Source: Syntrophaceae bacterium
Lineage (GTDB): Bacteria > Desulfobacterota > Syntrophia > Syntrophales > Smithellaceae
Direction of reading: 5' to 3'
DNA: 43,460 nucleotides
Assembly (NCBI GenBank): GCA_003141615.1
Contig: PLMV01000002.1
Span: 1 to 43,460, forward strand
The position numbers and the translations under genes were made by a program. The notes beneath the pieces were generated by a model, which was not told where the DNA came from, did no database searches, and saw only the letters and a program-made list of their open reading frames with translations. Below, one piece after another: positions 17,827 to 25,966 of this stretch. Numbering within the stretch: the stretch's first letter is position 1; the number at the start of each line of letters is the position of its first letter.

Positions 17827-18528
17827 CTAATCTTTTAAAAGTTTTTCAAACATCGGAGCTTCAAAACCGTCAATAACTTGCCCTTTTAAATAAAAGAATG
17901 GTGTTGATCTGATGCCGATTTGCGCGGCAAATTTTTTATGCGTTTTAAGTAATTCTTCTACTTTTGTATCTGTGCAGACATTTAGTTGCGCATTATTATC
18001 GAATTTTCCCGACATTGCTTCTTCATATGTTTTTACTTGATTAGCCGAGCATAAGATATGCTTGATCTTTCTTTCCGAATTTAATGACAGAGGGTAAAAG
18101 AAGACATATATAGTTACATCCTTGCGCTGGGAAAAGAACTTAAAGGCTTCGCGGCAGTGGAAACAGTCAGGGTCCATAAATTCCACAATAATGTTTTTCC
18201 CTTTACCGATCTTTAAAGAGCTTTCCAGGGGTATTTGCGCCATTTTAGGGGTAAGCTTTTTGAGAAAACTCTCTCGGGTAAGGCTCGCTCTCTCTTTGTT
18301 AACAATATTGCCGTAAATGAGAAGATCAGCATCCGGGGCATAATAAAAAAGTTCGTTGCCCGTATATACTTCATAAACTCCTTTTATAGGTGAGGGAGTC
18401 ATGCTTTCGACTTTTCTATCGGGGAAGCTTTTTTTGAACTTTTCTTCCGGCGAGAGATTAGCAGCGCAGGCGCAAACCGCCACTATGAAAAACAAGAATA
18501 TTGCGATAATAATGAACAAGCGTTTCAT
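17827..18528 (-). CDS. DsbC/DsbG-like thiol:disulfide interchange protein
   Basis: The 233-residue exported protein has an N-terminal hydrophobic signal (possibly lipoprotein-like, CACAANLS), a small dimerisation-type region (about 25-100) and a thioredoxin-fold domain with the redox pair CFHC at 122-125 in FMDPDCFHCREAFKF. The cis-proline loop RSTPFFYLKG is present. These features fit the DsbC isomerase family; the active site is CFHC rather than the E. coli CGYC. AAGGAGACATCAAA precedes the ATG. It is the last core gene before the selC fragment. Confidence 0.9.
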   Translation of the reverse strand: MKRLFIIIAIFLFFIVAVCACAANLSPEEKFKKSFPDRKVESMTPSPIKGVYEVYTGNELFYYAPDADLLIYGNIVNKERASLTRESFLKKLTPKMAQIPLESSLKIGKGKNIIVEFMDPDCFHCREAFKFFSQRKDVTIYVFFYPLSLNSERKIKHILCSANQVKTYEEAMSGKFDNNAQLNVCTDTKVEELLKTHKKFAAQIGIRSTPFFYLKGQVIDGFEAPMFEKLLKD

Positions 18529-18666
18529 TTTGATGTCTCCTTAATTGAAGATATTACTTATTATAGGCCTGAACAGAATTCTCTGTCAAGGATTACATGT
18601 TTTCCTTGTTATTCGTTTTGCGCTGCAAATCAGCCGCTGTTGTCATGCGGAGGTGTAGAAGATAAA

Positions 18667-18737
18667 TGGCGGAAGTGCATGGGAATCGAACCCACCCGGG
18701 ACGGTTCTAGCGCCCCACACTGGATTTGAAGTCCAGC
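18667..18737 (-). tRNA. selC: 3' fragment of tRNA-Sec (selC), attachment-site scar
   Basis: The minus strand shows the anticodon arm CTGGACTTCAAATCCAG (UCA anticodon, 18736-18720), the long variable arm (GGGGCG pairing with CGTCCC), a complete T arm, the 3' acceptor strand GCACTTCC, a G discriminator and encoded CCA. The matching 5' acceptor strand (expected GGAAGTGC) and the D arm are absent upstream, where sequence is A+T-rich. This is therefore a 3' partial gene, as left at the distal junction of an element integrated into a tRNA gene. It cannot make a working tRNA by itself. Confidence 0.85.
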
Positions 18738-18971
18738 AAAGCACAAAAAACAACATTTTTCAACCCTTTGATCTAAGGTCTGATTTCCCGTAAGTACTTA
18801 GAAATAAACAAAAAAGCAATTCTATCTATTTCTGTCTATTCTATCTGTTTCCCTTCTTTTTCTACCATTCTATCACAAAATTATCACAATTTTATCACAG
18901 TGATTGTACCGAGTTTTTGTAATATAATTATTCACATCTGGCTCTATTTAAAAGTATCAACCAGAAAGAAA
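18738..18971. other. Non-coding junction sequence next to the selC fragment
   Basis: No gene is visible. The stretch has short direct repeats (TCTATCTATT, TCTGTCTATT and TCTATCTGTT around 18824-18850, and the runs ATCACAAAATT, ATCACAATTTT and ATCACAG around 18871-18903). Such clustered repeats next to an attachment site could be recombinase arm-binding sites, but that is inference. Confidence 0.4.
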
Positions 18972-20171
18972 TCACTTACTACCTTTTTCTTTCTTAACCA
19001 ATGAGGCAATGGTTATTATTTCGGAGCCATGCTTGCTTCTTATCTTATCCATAGCGCTGTCAATTCGTTTATTCTTATCGTTTTTAACATTGTCTTTCAT
19101 TGGATCAAAAAGCGACAACTGATCCAAAGAGCAATCTTCATGAAATCCCGAAAGACTTATTCCTATTAATCGTACTGGACAATACCTATTCCAATTTTGT
19201 TCAAGCAGACTGCAACCAACTTGATATATTTCCTTGGTTGTATAGGTTGCCGGAATGGTTGTCTGTCTGGTTATTACATGAAAATCAGAAAATTTTAATG
19301 TGATATGCACAGTACGACCTTTCTTATCATGCCTTCTGGCAGTCATACCAACATCATCAGCAAGTTCCATTAGAACCAGCTTTGCTTTTTCAATATCGGA
19401 GATATCTTCCGGCAGAGTTTTTGCGCGCCCGATGGACTTCATCTCATCAGTTGTATGAGCGAGGACCAGGGAAGTGTCAATCCCATTAGCACGCAGATAG
19501 ATTTCATTTCCGGATTTACCAAAAGTTTTGGAAATGAGGTTTTTATCAAGTTTTGCCAGATCACCTATAGTTTTTATTCCCATGCGGTTGAGCTTTTCAG
19601 CTGTTTTAGCACCAATTCCATACATTTCCTTCACTGGAAGCGGCCAGAGCTTTATTGGAATATCCTGTTCCCATAGTTCGGTAATGCCGAGAGGCTTCTT
19701 CATTTCAGCCGCCATTTTTGCCAGGAACTTATTTTCAGCAATTCCAATGGAGCACCAAAGCCCGAACCTGTCTTTGATTTCATCCATTATACGTTTTGCA
19801 GCCACCACAGGTTTGCCAAAAAGTCCTTCACTTCCTGTCATATCAAGCCATGCTTCATCAATGCTGTTTTGCTCCAGGACAGGAGTATAATTTGATAATA
19901 AATCCATGGCCTCTTCTGATTTCTGCCCATAGAAATGATGATCTGGGGGGACTAAAGTTAATTTAGGGCAAAGCTTCAAAGCCTCATGAAGAACCATGGC
20001 GGTTTTGACTCCGCACGCACGTGCCTCATAATTTGCCGCAAGAATAATTCCTGTACGCTTCTTTGGATCGCCGGCAACAGCTGCTGGTATTCCGACAAGG
20101 GCATTATTTCTTGTCATTTCACAGCTGATAAAAAAAGCATTCATATCTACAAGAAATATAACTTTTTGCGT
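18972..20171 (-). CDS. dinB: DNA polymerase IV (Y-family), probable ACG start
   Basis: This is a translesion polymerase. The palm/finger motifs (VAGDPKKRTGIILAANYEAR, NSIDEAWLDMTGSEGLFG), the thumb helix-hairpin-helix (EMYGIGAKTAEKLNRMGIKT) and a little-finger domain are all present. The first ATG in frame is at 20144 and gives 390 residues, but this begins just after the conserved catalytic aspartate. The missing KVIFLVD lies in frame upstream. Between the preceding in-frame stop and that ATG there is no ATG, GTG or TTG. An ACG at 20171 has GAGAGG six bases upstream, so either ACG is the start or an ATG has mutated. Confidence 0.88.
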   Translation of the reverse strand, partial: TQKVIFLVDMNAFFISCEMTRNNALVGIPAAVAGDPKKRTGIILAANYEARACGVKTAMVLHEALKLCPKLTLVPPDHHFYGQKSEEAMDLLSNYTPVLEQNSIDEAWLDMTGSEGLFGKPVVAAKRIMDEIKDRFGLWCSIGIAENKFLAKMAAEMKKPLGITELWEQDIPIKLWPLPVKEMYGIGAKTAEKLNRMGIKTIGDLAKLDKNLISKTFGKSGNEIYLRANGIDTSLVLAHTTDEMKSIGRAKTLPEDISDIEKAKLVLMELADDVGMTARRHDKKGRTVHITLKFSDFHVITRQTTIPATYTTKEIYQVGCSLLEQNWNRYCPVRLIGISLSGFHEDCSLDQLSLFDPMKDNVKNDKNKRIDSAMDKIRSKHGSEIITIASLVKKEKGSK

Positions 20172-20275
20172 AGAACACCTCTCTTAGGAAAGATATATTA
20201 CTATGATATGATCAGTCGGCAAATGCATCAAGCTTTTTCAAGATGTGAGTATTAGCTAAAAATATAGTGGGAGTT

Positions 20276-20602
20276 TTAGTCCTCCACTTCCAGATAATAA
20301 TGCTCTACTACTTCGTCCATTAGTGCAATAAAATAATCCTGGTCATGCAAACAAGAATACCACTGTTCAGGTTTTACGAAGCTTTCATTCTCTCTAAAGA
20401 ACCTGTCAATCAACTTTAGGTATTTTTCCTGTACCTTTTTCTTCACGATTGCATCTTTTAATAATGGTGTGTACCTCACGAGTTCAAGAACAGCGGATTT
20501 GATTTCAAAAATGGATTCTATGGCGGTCATTGTTTTAATCAAAGATTTGCGGAGTTTGTATATAAACGCATTACCAATATACCATCCGTAGGATAAGCCC
20601 AA
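20276..20602 (-). CDS. Hypothetical protein, source of decayed copies nearby
   Basis: I do not recognise this 108-residue product. It is helical and charged (TAIESIFEIKSAVLELVRY, then EKYLKLIDRFFRENESFVK). The start is unsure: TTG 20602 or ATG 20530, neither with a clear ribosome site. A 54-base part of it (20481-20534) has copies of about 80% identity at 22486-22539 and, for a shorter part, at 21527-21565. It may itself be a fragment of a larger gene. Confidence 0.5.
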   Translation of the reverse strand: MGLSYGWYIGNAFIYKLRKSLIKTMTAIESIFEIKSAVLELVRYTPLLKDAIVKKKVQEKYLKLIDRFFRENESFVKPEQWYSCLHDQDYFIALMDEVVEHYYLEVED

Positions 20603-20731
20603 TTTTTCAATTTGTATACAAAAAGCACAAAATCAGTTTTTCCTTTAAGCGGGAATTTTTATAAAATAATTTTTTGATTATGGATAGAGCTTATGGGATC
20701 AAATAAAACTATTGCCTGCTAATGAAGATGG

Positions 20732-21307
20732 CTACTTTTTGCTTATTCTTTCCCCTATGGAATGTGCTTTGCCGAGCTTCTTGCCCAGACCAAAGTAATA
20801 GCCATATTCAGGGGCATAGATAATTGGTTTGATTTTCTCTATCGACAAGTCACCTTTATCATCCAAAACGTCTTCATTTGCCTTGATATCCAGAATCTCT
20901 CCAATAAACTGCGTATGAAGTCCGATTTCATATGTATGAATAAGTCGGCATTCAAGGATGAACGGAAATTCACTAATATAAGGAGCATCAACTAAATTAC
21001 TTCTCACAGGGGTTAATCCGCTTTTGGAGAATTTGTCTTCATCTCTGCCGGAGCTTATTCCGAAATAATCGACATATTCAATATGTTTTTCCGAAGGAAT
21101 ATTGACTGTAAAAGCCTTCTGTTCATAGATATTGGCATAAGTATATGTAGCCTTTCTCAGTGATACAGTTAAACAAGGGGGAGAAGAACAGCATATTCCG
21201 CCCCAGGCTGCGGTCATTACATTTGGTTTTCCATTCTTATCATATGATCCAATAACTAAAACGGGAGTAGGATAAATGATCGTTTTTGCACCAAGTGATT
21301 TTTTCAT
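20732..21307 (-). CDS. Flavin reductase family protein (flavoredoxin-like)
   Basis: The 191-residue protein belongs to the FMN-binding flavin reductase/flavoredoxin family. Typical segments are [57 protein letters not shown] and [14 protein letters not shown]. Such proteins bind FMN and pass electrons in anaerobes, or reduce flavin with NAD(P)H; the substrate is not decidable. The start ATG at 21307 overlaps the stop of a decayed PLD gene fragment (ATGA), so this gene sits where a complete PLD gene once preceded it. Confidence 0.88.
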   Translation of the reverse strand: MKKSLGAKTIIYPTPVLVIGSYDKNGKPNVMTAAWGGICCSSPPCLTVSLRKATYTYANIYEQKAFTVNIPSEKHIEYVDYFGISSGRDEDKFSKSGLTPVRSNLVDAPYISEFPFILECRLIHTYEIGLHTQFIGEILDIKANEDVLDDKGDLSIEKIKPIIYAPEYGYYFGLGKKLGKAHSIGERISKK

Positions 21308-21413
21308 TGCTTATTTCCCTCATATCTTTCGGAATGTTCCTTATGCTTATACCAGTTATTAATGTAAATTTCAGCTAGTTCCTTGTTCTTAAGAATTAGC
21401 ATTAAATTCTGGT
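21304..21413 (-). pseudogene. C-terminal remnant of a PLD-family nuclease gene
   Basis: About 36 codons remain. Their translation (NLMLILKNKELAEIYINNW, then YKHKEHSERYEG) closely parallels the C-terminus of the intact PLD gene at 23928-24455 (NLLILKSKELAEIYIKNW, EKHKNHSDRYEG). The catalytic HKD part is missing. The stop overlaps the ATG of the flavin reductase gene. Confidence 0.8.
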
Positions 21414-21526
21414 TGAATCTATGCATCGATGACAATTTTGGCTACGGTCCAGTGATGCCTGATTGGTTTTTCACATCCAGTGTCAAAGAGGGCAGTCACT
21501 TGATGTTGCGAACCTCGCGCGATCAA

Positions 21527-21565
21527 GAGTCCAAGGAGAGCGGATTGGTTTTTGAAATGGATTTG
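21527..21565 (-). repeat. Diverged copy of part of the 20276-20602 gene
   Basis: About 31 of 39 bases match 20481-20519. A minus-strand translation (KNQSALLGLLIAR) echoes the parent segment (EIKSAVLELVRY). It lies in the 305-base gap before the lipoprotein gene, which otherwise holds only the PLD remnant. Confidence 0.55.
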
Positions 21566-21612
21566 ATATGAACTCCGATTGAAAATAATAACTATAAACG
21601 ATATACTGGGGC

Positions 21613-22068
21613 ATGACTAGACGAGTAAACTCTTTCTTTTCCCCGGTAGTAATCTTAATTTTTTTCCTGTTGAATTTTATCTCCTGCACCCCTCATTTTG
21701 GTCAAGTAACTATTTCCACACCAGCTGAATACAAGAGAACATATGAGGCTAATGAAAAGTTTATTCTTAGAGCTGTGGTCTCTGTCCTTCGAGAAGAAAA
21801 TATGGGTACTAATCTGGAAATCAAGTCCGGAGAAAATATGGTGGAAACGGATTACATTGTGAAAGGTGATTGGCGTACAAAAAGCATTGCCCGTGTCAAA
21901 AGATTGAACCAGAGTGAATGTGAACTAATTCTCTCGGTGATTACTGAGAAGAAAACCGAGAAAGGTTGGGAAATGAGGCGTTTACTGGAAAAAGACCAAT
22001 ATGACACTTTTTTCTCTGCTATTGAGATACAGATTTACCGAGAAATATACAAAAATTATCAAAATTAA
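21613..22068 (+). CDS. Putative lipoprotein, uncharacterised
   Basis: The 151-residue product has a signal with the lipobox-like NFISC (cysteine at about residue 25), so it is probably a lipoprotein. The mature part (EYKRTYEANEKFILRAVVSV, then YIVKGDWRTKSIARVKRL) is mixed alpha/beta and not assigned. It is followed after 15 bases by another small membrane-anchored protein, perhaps co-transcribed. Confidence 0.7.
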   Translation: MTRRVNSFFSPVVILIFFLLNFISCTPHFGQVTISTPAEYKRTYEANEKFILRAVVSVLREENMGTNLEIKSGENMVETDYIVKGDWRTKSIARVKRLNQSECELILSVITEKKTEKGWEMRRLLEKDQYDTFFSAIEIQIYREIYKNYQN

Positions 22069-22083
22069 AATCGAAGGATAAAA

Positions 22084-22431
22084 ATGAAGAAATTAAACAA
22101 AAAAATAATCTATATACTTGCTGTATGTATTGTTTTTGCTATTATCGTATTTTCTGCTACACTCAATAATTATTCATCTACACCCATTAACTATAATGAT
22201 CATAAATATGAATTTGTGCACATCAACATATTCAAAGACTCCAGCTTTTTAGAAGTTGCGGAAATGCTGGAGCGGGTGGGATTGGTAAAAAACAAATTTT
22301 TATTCTATAGCTTGGCCATAACAAAAAGATCCCCTCGTTCCTTTCATGCCGGAGAATATAAATTTAACACTTCCATGACTCCTTCGGAAATAATTGACGA
22401 ATTGTTGCTTGGTGAAAATAAAAAACATTGA
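22084..22431 (+). CDS. Stand-alone MltG/YceG N-terminal-like domain protein
   Basis: The 115-residue product has one N-terminal membrane helix (about residues 7-27). The following region (SSFLEVAEMLERVGLVKNKF, AITKRSPRSFHAGEYKFNTS, MTPSEIIDELLLG) matches the LysM-like N-terminal part of MltG (YceG), an endolytic peptidoglycan transglycosylase. The catalytic domain, normally a further 200 residues, is absent. It may be a truncated gene, or a binding module in its own right. Confidence 0.65.
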   Translation: MKKLNKKIIYILAVCIVFAIIVFSATLNNYSSTPINYNDHKYEFVHINIFKDSSFLEVAEMLERVGLVKNKFLFYSLAITKRSPRSFHAGEYKFNTSMTPSEIIDELLLGENKKH

Positions 22432-22485
22432 GTCGTTACCTCTGATAATTTATCAATACTGAATATCTCCGCGATCAAGAGTTCA

Positions 22486-22539
22486 GAAACAGCGGCTTGG
22501 ATTAAAAAAAGATATTCTATCGCGGTTATTGTTGGGAAC
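22486..22539 (-). repeat. Second diverged copy of part of the 20276-20602 gene
   Basis: 43 of 54 bases match 20481-20534. The minus-strand translation (ITAIEYLFLIQAAVSELLIA) parallels MTAIESIFEIKSAVLELVRY. No start or full frame remains. Confidence 0.6.
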
Positions 22540-22594
22540 TCTTAATAGGATGTTTTTGATTTATTAATGTTTTATTATACCTGCTTCTGTTTCG

Positions 22595-23224
22595 CTAAAG
22601 AACATGCGGACCCATTCCAACTTTGTAATTCATTTCATCTGGGGGATATGGTTTTAGAATGGATAGCAGAGCAGAAACATCAGCCACATCACTATCCAGC
22701 CAAACTCGTTCCTTATCCTTGGATAATATAACCGGCAGGCGGTCATGAAACGGCTTAATCAGTTCGTTGGCACTGGTAGTAATTATTACGCAGGTATTAA
22801 TCTTCTTTTTGTCTGGAGACTTCCATGTTTCATAGAGTCCGGCAAACCCAAAAGGCCGACCTGACTTTAAATAAAAATACAGCGGCTCTTTACCGTTAGC
22901 CTCATTCTTCCACTCGTAAAACCCATCAGCAACAATCAGACAGCGTTTCTTTTTAAAAGCATCCCTGAAGCTTGGTTTCTGATCGACTGTTTCCGCGCGG
23001 GCATTAATCAGCATGCCTGCAATCGATGGGTCTTTTGACCATGACGGAATCAATCCCCACCTGTAACAGACTAATTGATTGCTCCCGTTATGACAAATTA
23101 CAACAGGTACTAATTGTGCTGGTGCAATATTCCAATTTGGCTGATGTTCGCACAGTACATCCTGAACATTGAAATTATCTTGTATATCCTTCAAATCGGA
23201 AATAAGTACGAATCGTCCGCACAT
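22595..23224 (-). CDS. SRAP family protein (YedK/HMCES), abasic-site crosslinking
   Basis: The 209-residue protein starts MCGRF, so after removal of Met the catalytic cysteine forms the thiazolidine crosslink to abasic sites in single-stranded DNA. Family motifs are PNWNIAPAQ, YRWGLIPSWSKD, INARAETV, GFYEW and FHDRLPVIL. The C-terminus ends soon after MNYKVG and lacks the usual longer tail, which may be a shortened end. It lies 4 bases downstream of a 59-residue gene. Together with Pol IV it forms a lesion-handling set. Confidence 0.93.
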   Translation of the reverse strand: MCGRFVLISDLKDIQDNFNVQDVLCEHQPNWNIAPAQLVPVVICHNGSNQLVCYRWGLIPSWSKDPSIAGMLINARAETVDQKPSFRDAFKKKRCLIVADGFYEWKNEANGKEPLYFYLKSGRPFGFAGLYETWKSPDKKKINTCVIITTSANELIKPFHDRLPVILSKDKERVWLDSDVADVSALLSILKPYPPDEMNYKVGMGPHVL

Positions 23225-23228
23225 ATCT

Positions 23229-23408
23229 TTATGCTCTTTTGGCTTTAATCATCGACGCCTGGACTTTTTTCATCTCTTCCAACAATTCCTTTCTCGAAAT
23301 TATTCCCTTCTTATCGAGAAGATTAATTAAGGCTTCTGATTGAATGACTTCGGACATCAGCAATTCTTTTAAATCGACGGTCTGTTTCTGATCAAGTTTT
23401 TCTGCCAT
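23229..23408 (-). CDS. Small helical protein upstream of SRAP
   Basis: The 59-residue product begins MAEKLDQKQTVDLKELLMSE and continues with helical segments (LINLLDKKGIISRKELLEEM). It is not assigned to a function. The spacing of 4 bases to the SRAP start, the absence of other start signals and the clean codon pattern make it a likely real first gene of a two-gene operon. No strong ribosome site is visible (AGATATATTACC-like upstream region). Confidence 0.6.
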   Translation of the reverse strand: MAEKLDQKQTVDLKELLMSEVIQSEALINLLDKKGIISRKELLEEMKKVQASMIKAKRA

Positions 23409-23429
23409 AAGATATATTACCTGATTATT

Positions 23430-23876
23430 TTACTCTTCCATATAGGGCTTAACGAGAGAATTCCATTCACCTTCCGATTTGCAGATCCTATCCTCTACTA
23501 AACAAACGATTGGAGCGGGCTGTCTTCGCAATCTTGTCAGTGTTCCGTATTTTTTAACTTTATCAATATCCCACAATGCTTTCATAATTAAGGCATCATT
23601 ACTTTTGCTATGGAAATAGGAAGTGGTATTTATTAAAGCGAAGCACTTATTTAGTTTGACGTTATAATGATTTTTGTAGTCTTCATACTTTACACTATCT
23701 TTATCATCAGGCATACCATTCTTCCCAGATAATTCTTTGAAAATGGTAGCAGCATCATTTCCGCACTTCTTCTGTAATTCGGATATATATTTCGGCAATG
23801 GTTTAGGGTTTTGCCCATATGAATAACTAGGCATAAAAAGACAAATAACAAAAATTAATATTAAAATCTGTTTCAT
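23430..23876 (-). CDS. Hypothetical secreted protein
   Basis: The 148-residue precursor has a clear Sec signal peptide (residues 1 to about 21, ending SYSYGQ). The mature protein contains four cysteines (KKCGNDAATIF, NKCFALIN, PIVCLVEDRICKSEGEW) that may form disulfides. I recognise no domain. It lies between the small SRAP-operon gene and the exported PLD-like gene, all on the minus strand. Confidence 0.7.
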   Translation of the reverse strand: MKQILILIFVICLFMPSYSYGQNPKPLPKYISELQKKCGNDAATIFKELSGKNGMPDDKDSVKYEDYKNHYNVKLNKCFALINTTSYFHSKSNDALIMKALWDIDKVKKYGTLTRLRRQPAPIVCLVEDRICKSEGEWNSLVKPYMEE

Positions 23877-23927
23877 GTTTATCCTATTTCAGTTGTAAAT
23901 GAACTATGAATATATCCTGTCTCAGTA

Positions 23928-24455
23928 TTATCTGCCTTCATACCTATCAGAATGATTTTTATGTTTTTCCCAATTCTTTATGTAAATTTCGGCCAATTCT
24001 TTACTCTTCAAAATTAACAAATTCTCGGCATTTTTCTCTTCCGCAGCTTTAGTGAAATTAAAGCTTCCGGTTATTACAGTTTCCTTGTCAATGATTATGA
24101 TCTTGTTATGAGCGATAGCATGCATGGAATCTATATAAGTGGTCACTCCCATGTGTGCAGTGAAATCGCCGGCGCTATATTTTGCAGATTTATTGGATTT
24201 ATCCAGGATGATTTCTACATGGATTCCTCTCTTATGGGCATTGACTAAAGCCTTTGCAATCGGCGCTGATGTAAAAGAATATGCCTGGATAAGTATTTCT
24301 GATTTTGCATTGTCTATTTGATTCACTATTGCTTCAGTGCAGCCGCCATAGGGAGAGAAACAGACATTGGTGACATCAACATTAAATGCGAAAACAGGGA
24401 TGGTAATAATGATGATACTCAAAACTAAAAAAAAGATTGCGGTAATTTTTTTCAT
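23928..24455 (-). CDS. Exported PLD-family nuclease (Nuc-like)
   Basis: The 175-residue protein has a signal peptide (residues 1 to about 23) and one HKD motif, HNKIIIIDKETVITGSFNFT, as in the phospholipase D-type endonuclease Nuc, which dimerises to build one active site. Supporting segments are IVNQIDNAKSEILIQAYSFT and ALVNAHKRGIHVEIILDKS. It likely cleaves DNA non-specifically in the periplasm or outside the cell. A decayed copy of its C-terminus is at 21304-21413. A GGAGAATCC site precedes the ATG. Confidence 0.88.
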   Translation of the reverse strand: MKKITAIFFLVLSIIIITIPVFAFNVDVTNVCFSPYGGCTEAIVNQIDNAKSEILIQAYSFTSAPIAKALVNAHKRGIHVEIILDKSNKSAKYSAGDFTAHMGVTTYIDSMHAIAHNKIIIIDKETVITGSFNFTKAAEEKNAENLLILKSKELAEIYIKNWEKHKNHSDRYEGR

Positions 24456-24523
24456 GGATTCTCCTTCAATAGTAAGTAAAAATTATTAGATAGTATAGTA
24501 CAAATATTTTCATAAAAATAAAG

Positions 24524-24557
24524 TATTTTTAAGAGATCGCATATTTTCTTAAAAATA
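24524..24557. promoter_or_regulatory. 34-bp dyad TATTTTTAAGA-N12-TCTTAAAAATA
   Basis: Two perfect 11-base inverse arms are separated by 12 bases, in the divergent gap between the PLD and CAP-domain genes. An identical architecture occurs at 30921-30954, and the half-site occurs twice more at 25822-25847. A plausible operator. The rest of the 306-base gap is A+T-rich, with a TTGACA at 24669 that could be the -35 box for the CAP gene. Confidence 0.5.
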
Positions 24558-24761
24558 GTAATATACATAGTTCTTCCTAAAAGAAACAGATTGTTATCCT
24601 TGCCGAGTATGCAATACTTCAAATCTTAATAAACAGTGTTCATTCACAACATGGTAGTCATTCGTAAGTTGACATTAAGAGAATTACCATTTGCAATGTT
24701 TTATGAAATTCTTTATTAAGTCATCTATGCTTTGTACTAATCCCTTTTTACGGAAGGTAAT

Positions 24762-25691
24762 ATGTACTGCTCAAAATGTGGGAAGGAAGTTACAAGTGAA
24801 GAGCGTTTTTGTCTCAGATGTGGTTCTCATGAGAAACAGCAAACACCTCTTAAGTATGGGAATAATAAGATTCAACGTTCTCCACTTATTGATTGGAATG
24901 AATGGTATTACCTTGTGGAAAATAAATTAAGAGGACCATTGTCTGAAGATTCAATGAGAAAAAATTTCATGGATGGATTTTTAAATAAAAAAGTGCTCGT
25001 TCGGTTTGGAAGAGGAGGACATTGGCGTCCAGCTGAAGATGTTCCTGAATTTAAAGATGTGTTTAAGCCCCTTAACACCTTTAAACGAAGTTCATCACAG
25101 CAATTTGGAAAATATTTTCTTATTAGTTTGGTTGTGTTTTTATGTTTCTTCGTAGTAAAAACAATTATTAATAAAAGACAACAGATTATTATAACAAAAA
25201 ATAATGAGATTACTTTTTCTCCTCATTCACAAGGTGTCCAAACAAATAATGAGATTACTGTTTCTCCACCTTTGCAATGGGGCTTAACAAAAGATGGTGT
25301 AATTGCAAAAACGAATAAAGCGCGCCAAGAAAATGGTGTTCTACCTTTATTAACTGAGAATCATCTATTGGATGTTATAGCCGATGAACGCTTGAATGAT
25401 ATGTTTAAAAATCAATATTTCTCTCATTATCCTCCATCGGGAGAAACTTACACGGAATTAGCTACAAGATTTGGATATGCATACAGTCGACTTGCCGAAA
25501 ATATCGCAAGTGGAGTTTACAGAAATGATGAAAAAATCGTAGATGGATGGATGCAAAGCCCTGGGCATCGAGCAAATATCCTATCCTCGGATGTCAGCGA
25601 AATAGGCGTAGCTGTCAGAAAGGGATTCTTAAAAGGACAGGAAACATGGATTGGCGTTCAGATATTTGGACGTCCACCTGACCATCATTAG
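24762..25691 (+). CDS. Membrane protein with zinc ribbon, GYF_2-like and CAP (SCP/PR1) domains
   Basis: The 309-residue protein has a zinc ribbon (C3, C6, C17, C20), a GYF_2-type domain (about 45-90, WYYLVENKLRGPLSEDSMRK), a membrane helix (about 118-135) and a short linker with an internal repeat (NNEITFSP, NNEITVSP). It ends in a CAP domain (about 180-305, with FSHYPPSGETY, RLAENIASG and GWMQSPGHRANILSSDVSE). The layout puts the ribbon and GYF_2 part in the cytoplasm and CAP outside. CAP proteins of bacteria are little understood. GGAAGGT precedes the ATG at good spacing. The gene is bracketed by similar A+T-rich sequences (24504-24580 and 25779-25870). Confidence 0.85.
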   Translation: MYCSKCGKEVTSEERFCLRCGSHEKQQTPLKYGNNKIQRSPLIDWNEWYYLVENKLRGPLSEDSMRKNFMDGFLNKKVLVRFGRGGHWRPAEDVPEFKDVFKPLNTFKRSSSQQFGKYFLISLVVFLCFFVVKTIINKRQQIIITKNNEITFSPHSQGVQTNNEITVSPPLQWGLTKDGVIAKTNKARQENGVLPLLTENHLLDVIADERLNDMFKNQYFSHYPPSGETYTELATRFGYAYSRLAENIASGVYRNDEKIVDGWMQSPGHRANILSSDVSEIGVAVRKGFLKGQETWIGVQIFGRPPDHH

Positions 25692-25821
25692 CAAAGTGAA
25701 CTCTGAGAATCATTTCAAACACGACGCCTCAAAATATTTTATTCACCATATATGCTGCTTCCTTAGTGTTAAGAGCAGATATTTTCATAAAAATAAAAAA
25801 TTGTTTCCATAATGTATGAGA

Positions 25822-25847
25822 TCTTAAAAATAATTTTCTTAAAAATA
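25822..25847. promoter_or_regulatory. Tandem TCTTAAAAATA half-sites
   Basis: Two direct copies, at 25822-25832 and 25837-25847, are four bases apart in the gap upstream of the restriction-modification gene. The same half-site makes the dyads at 24524-24557 and 30921-30954. The nearby string ATATTTTCATAAAAATAAA (25779-25797) also occurs at 24504-24522. Confidence 0.45.
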
Positions 25848-25966
25848 CCGAAGCATATAGTTTTGCCTGTTATCAACAGGAATCTGGTTATCGGAAATAT
25901 TCAACCTTTCAATTACAAATCAATAAACACCTTTTAATCAAAAAGCGGTTATGCTAAATTGATTAA

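Noticed and set aside
18667-18765. Intact tRNA-Sec gene
   Set aside because: The 5' acceptor strand GGAAGTGC and the D arm are not present upstream of the anticodon arm; that sequence is A+T-rich and does not pair with GCACTTCC.
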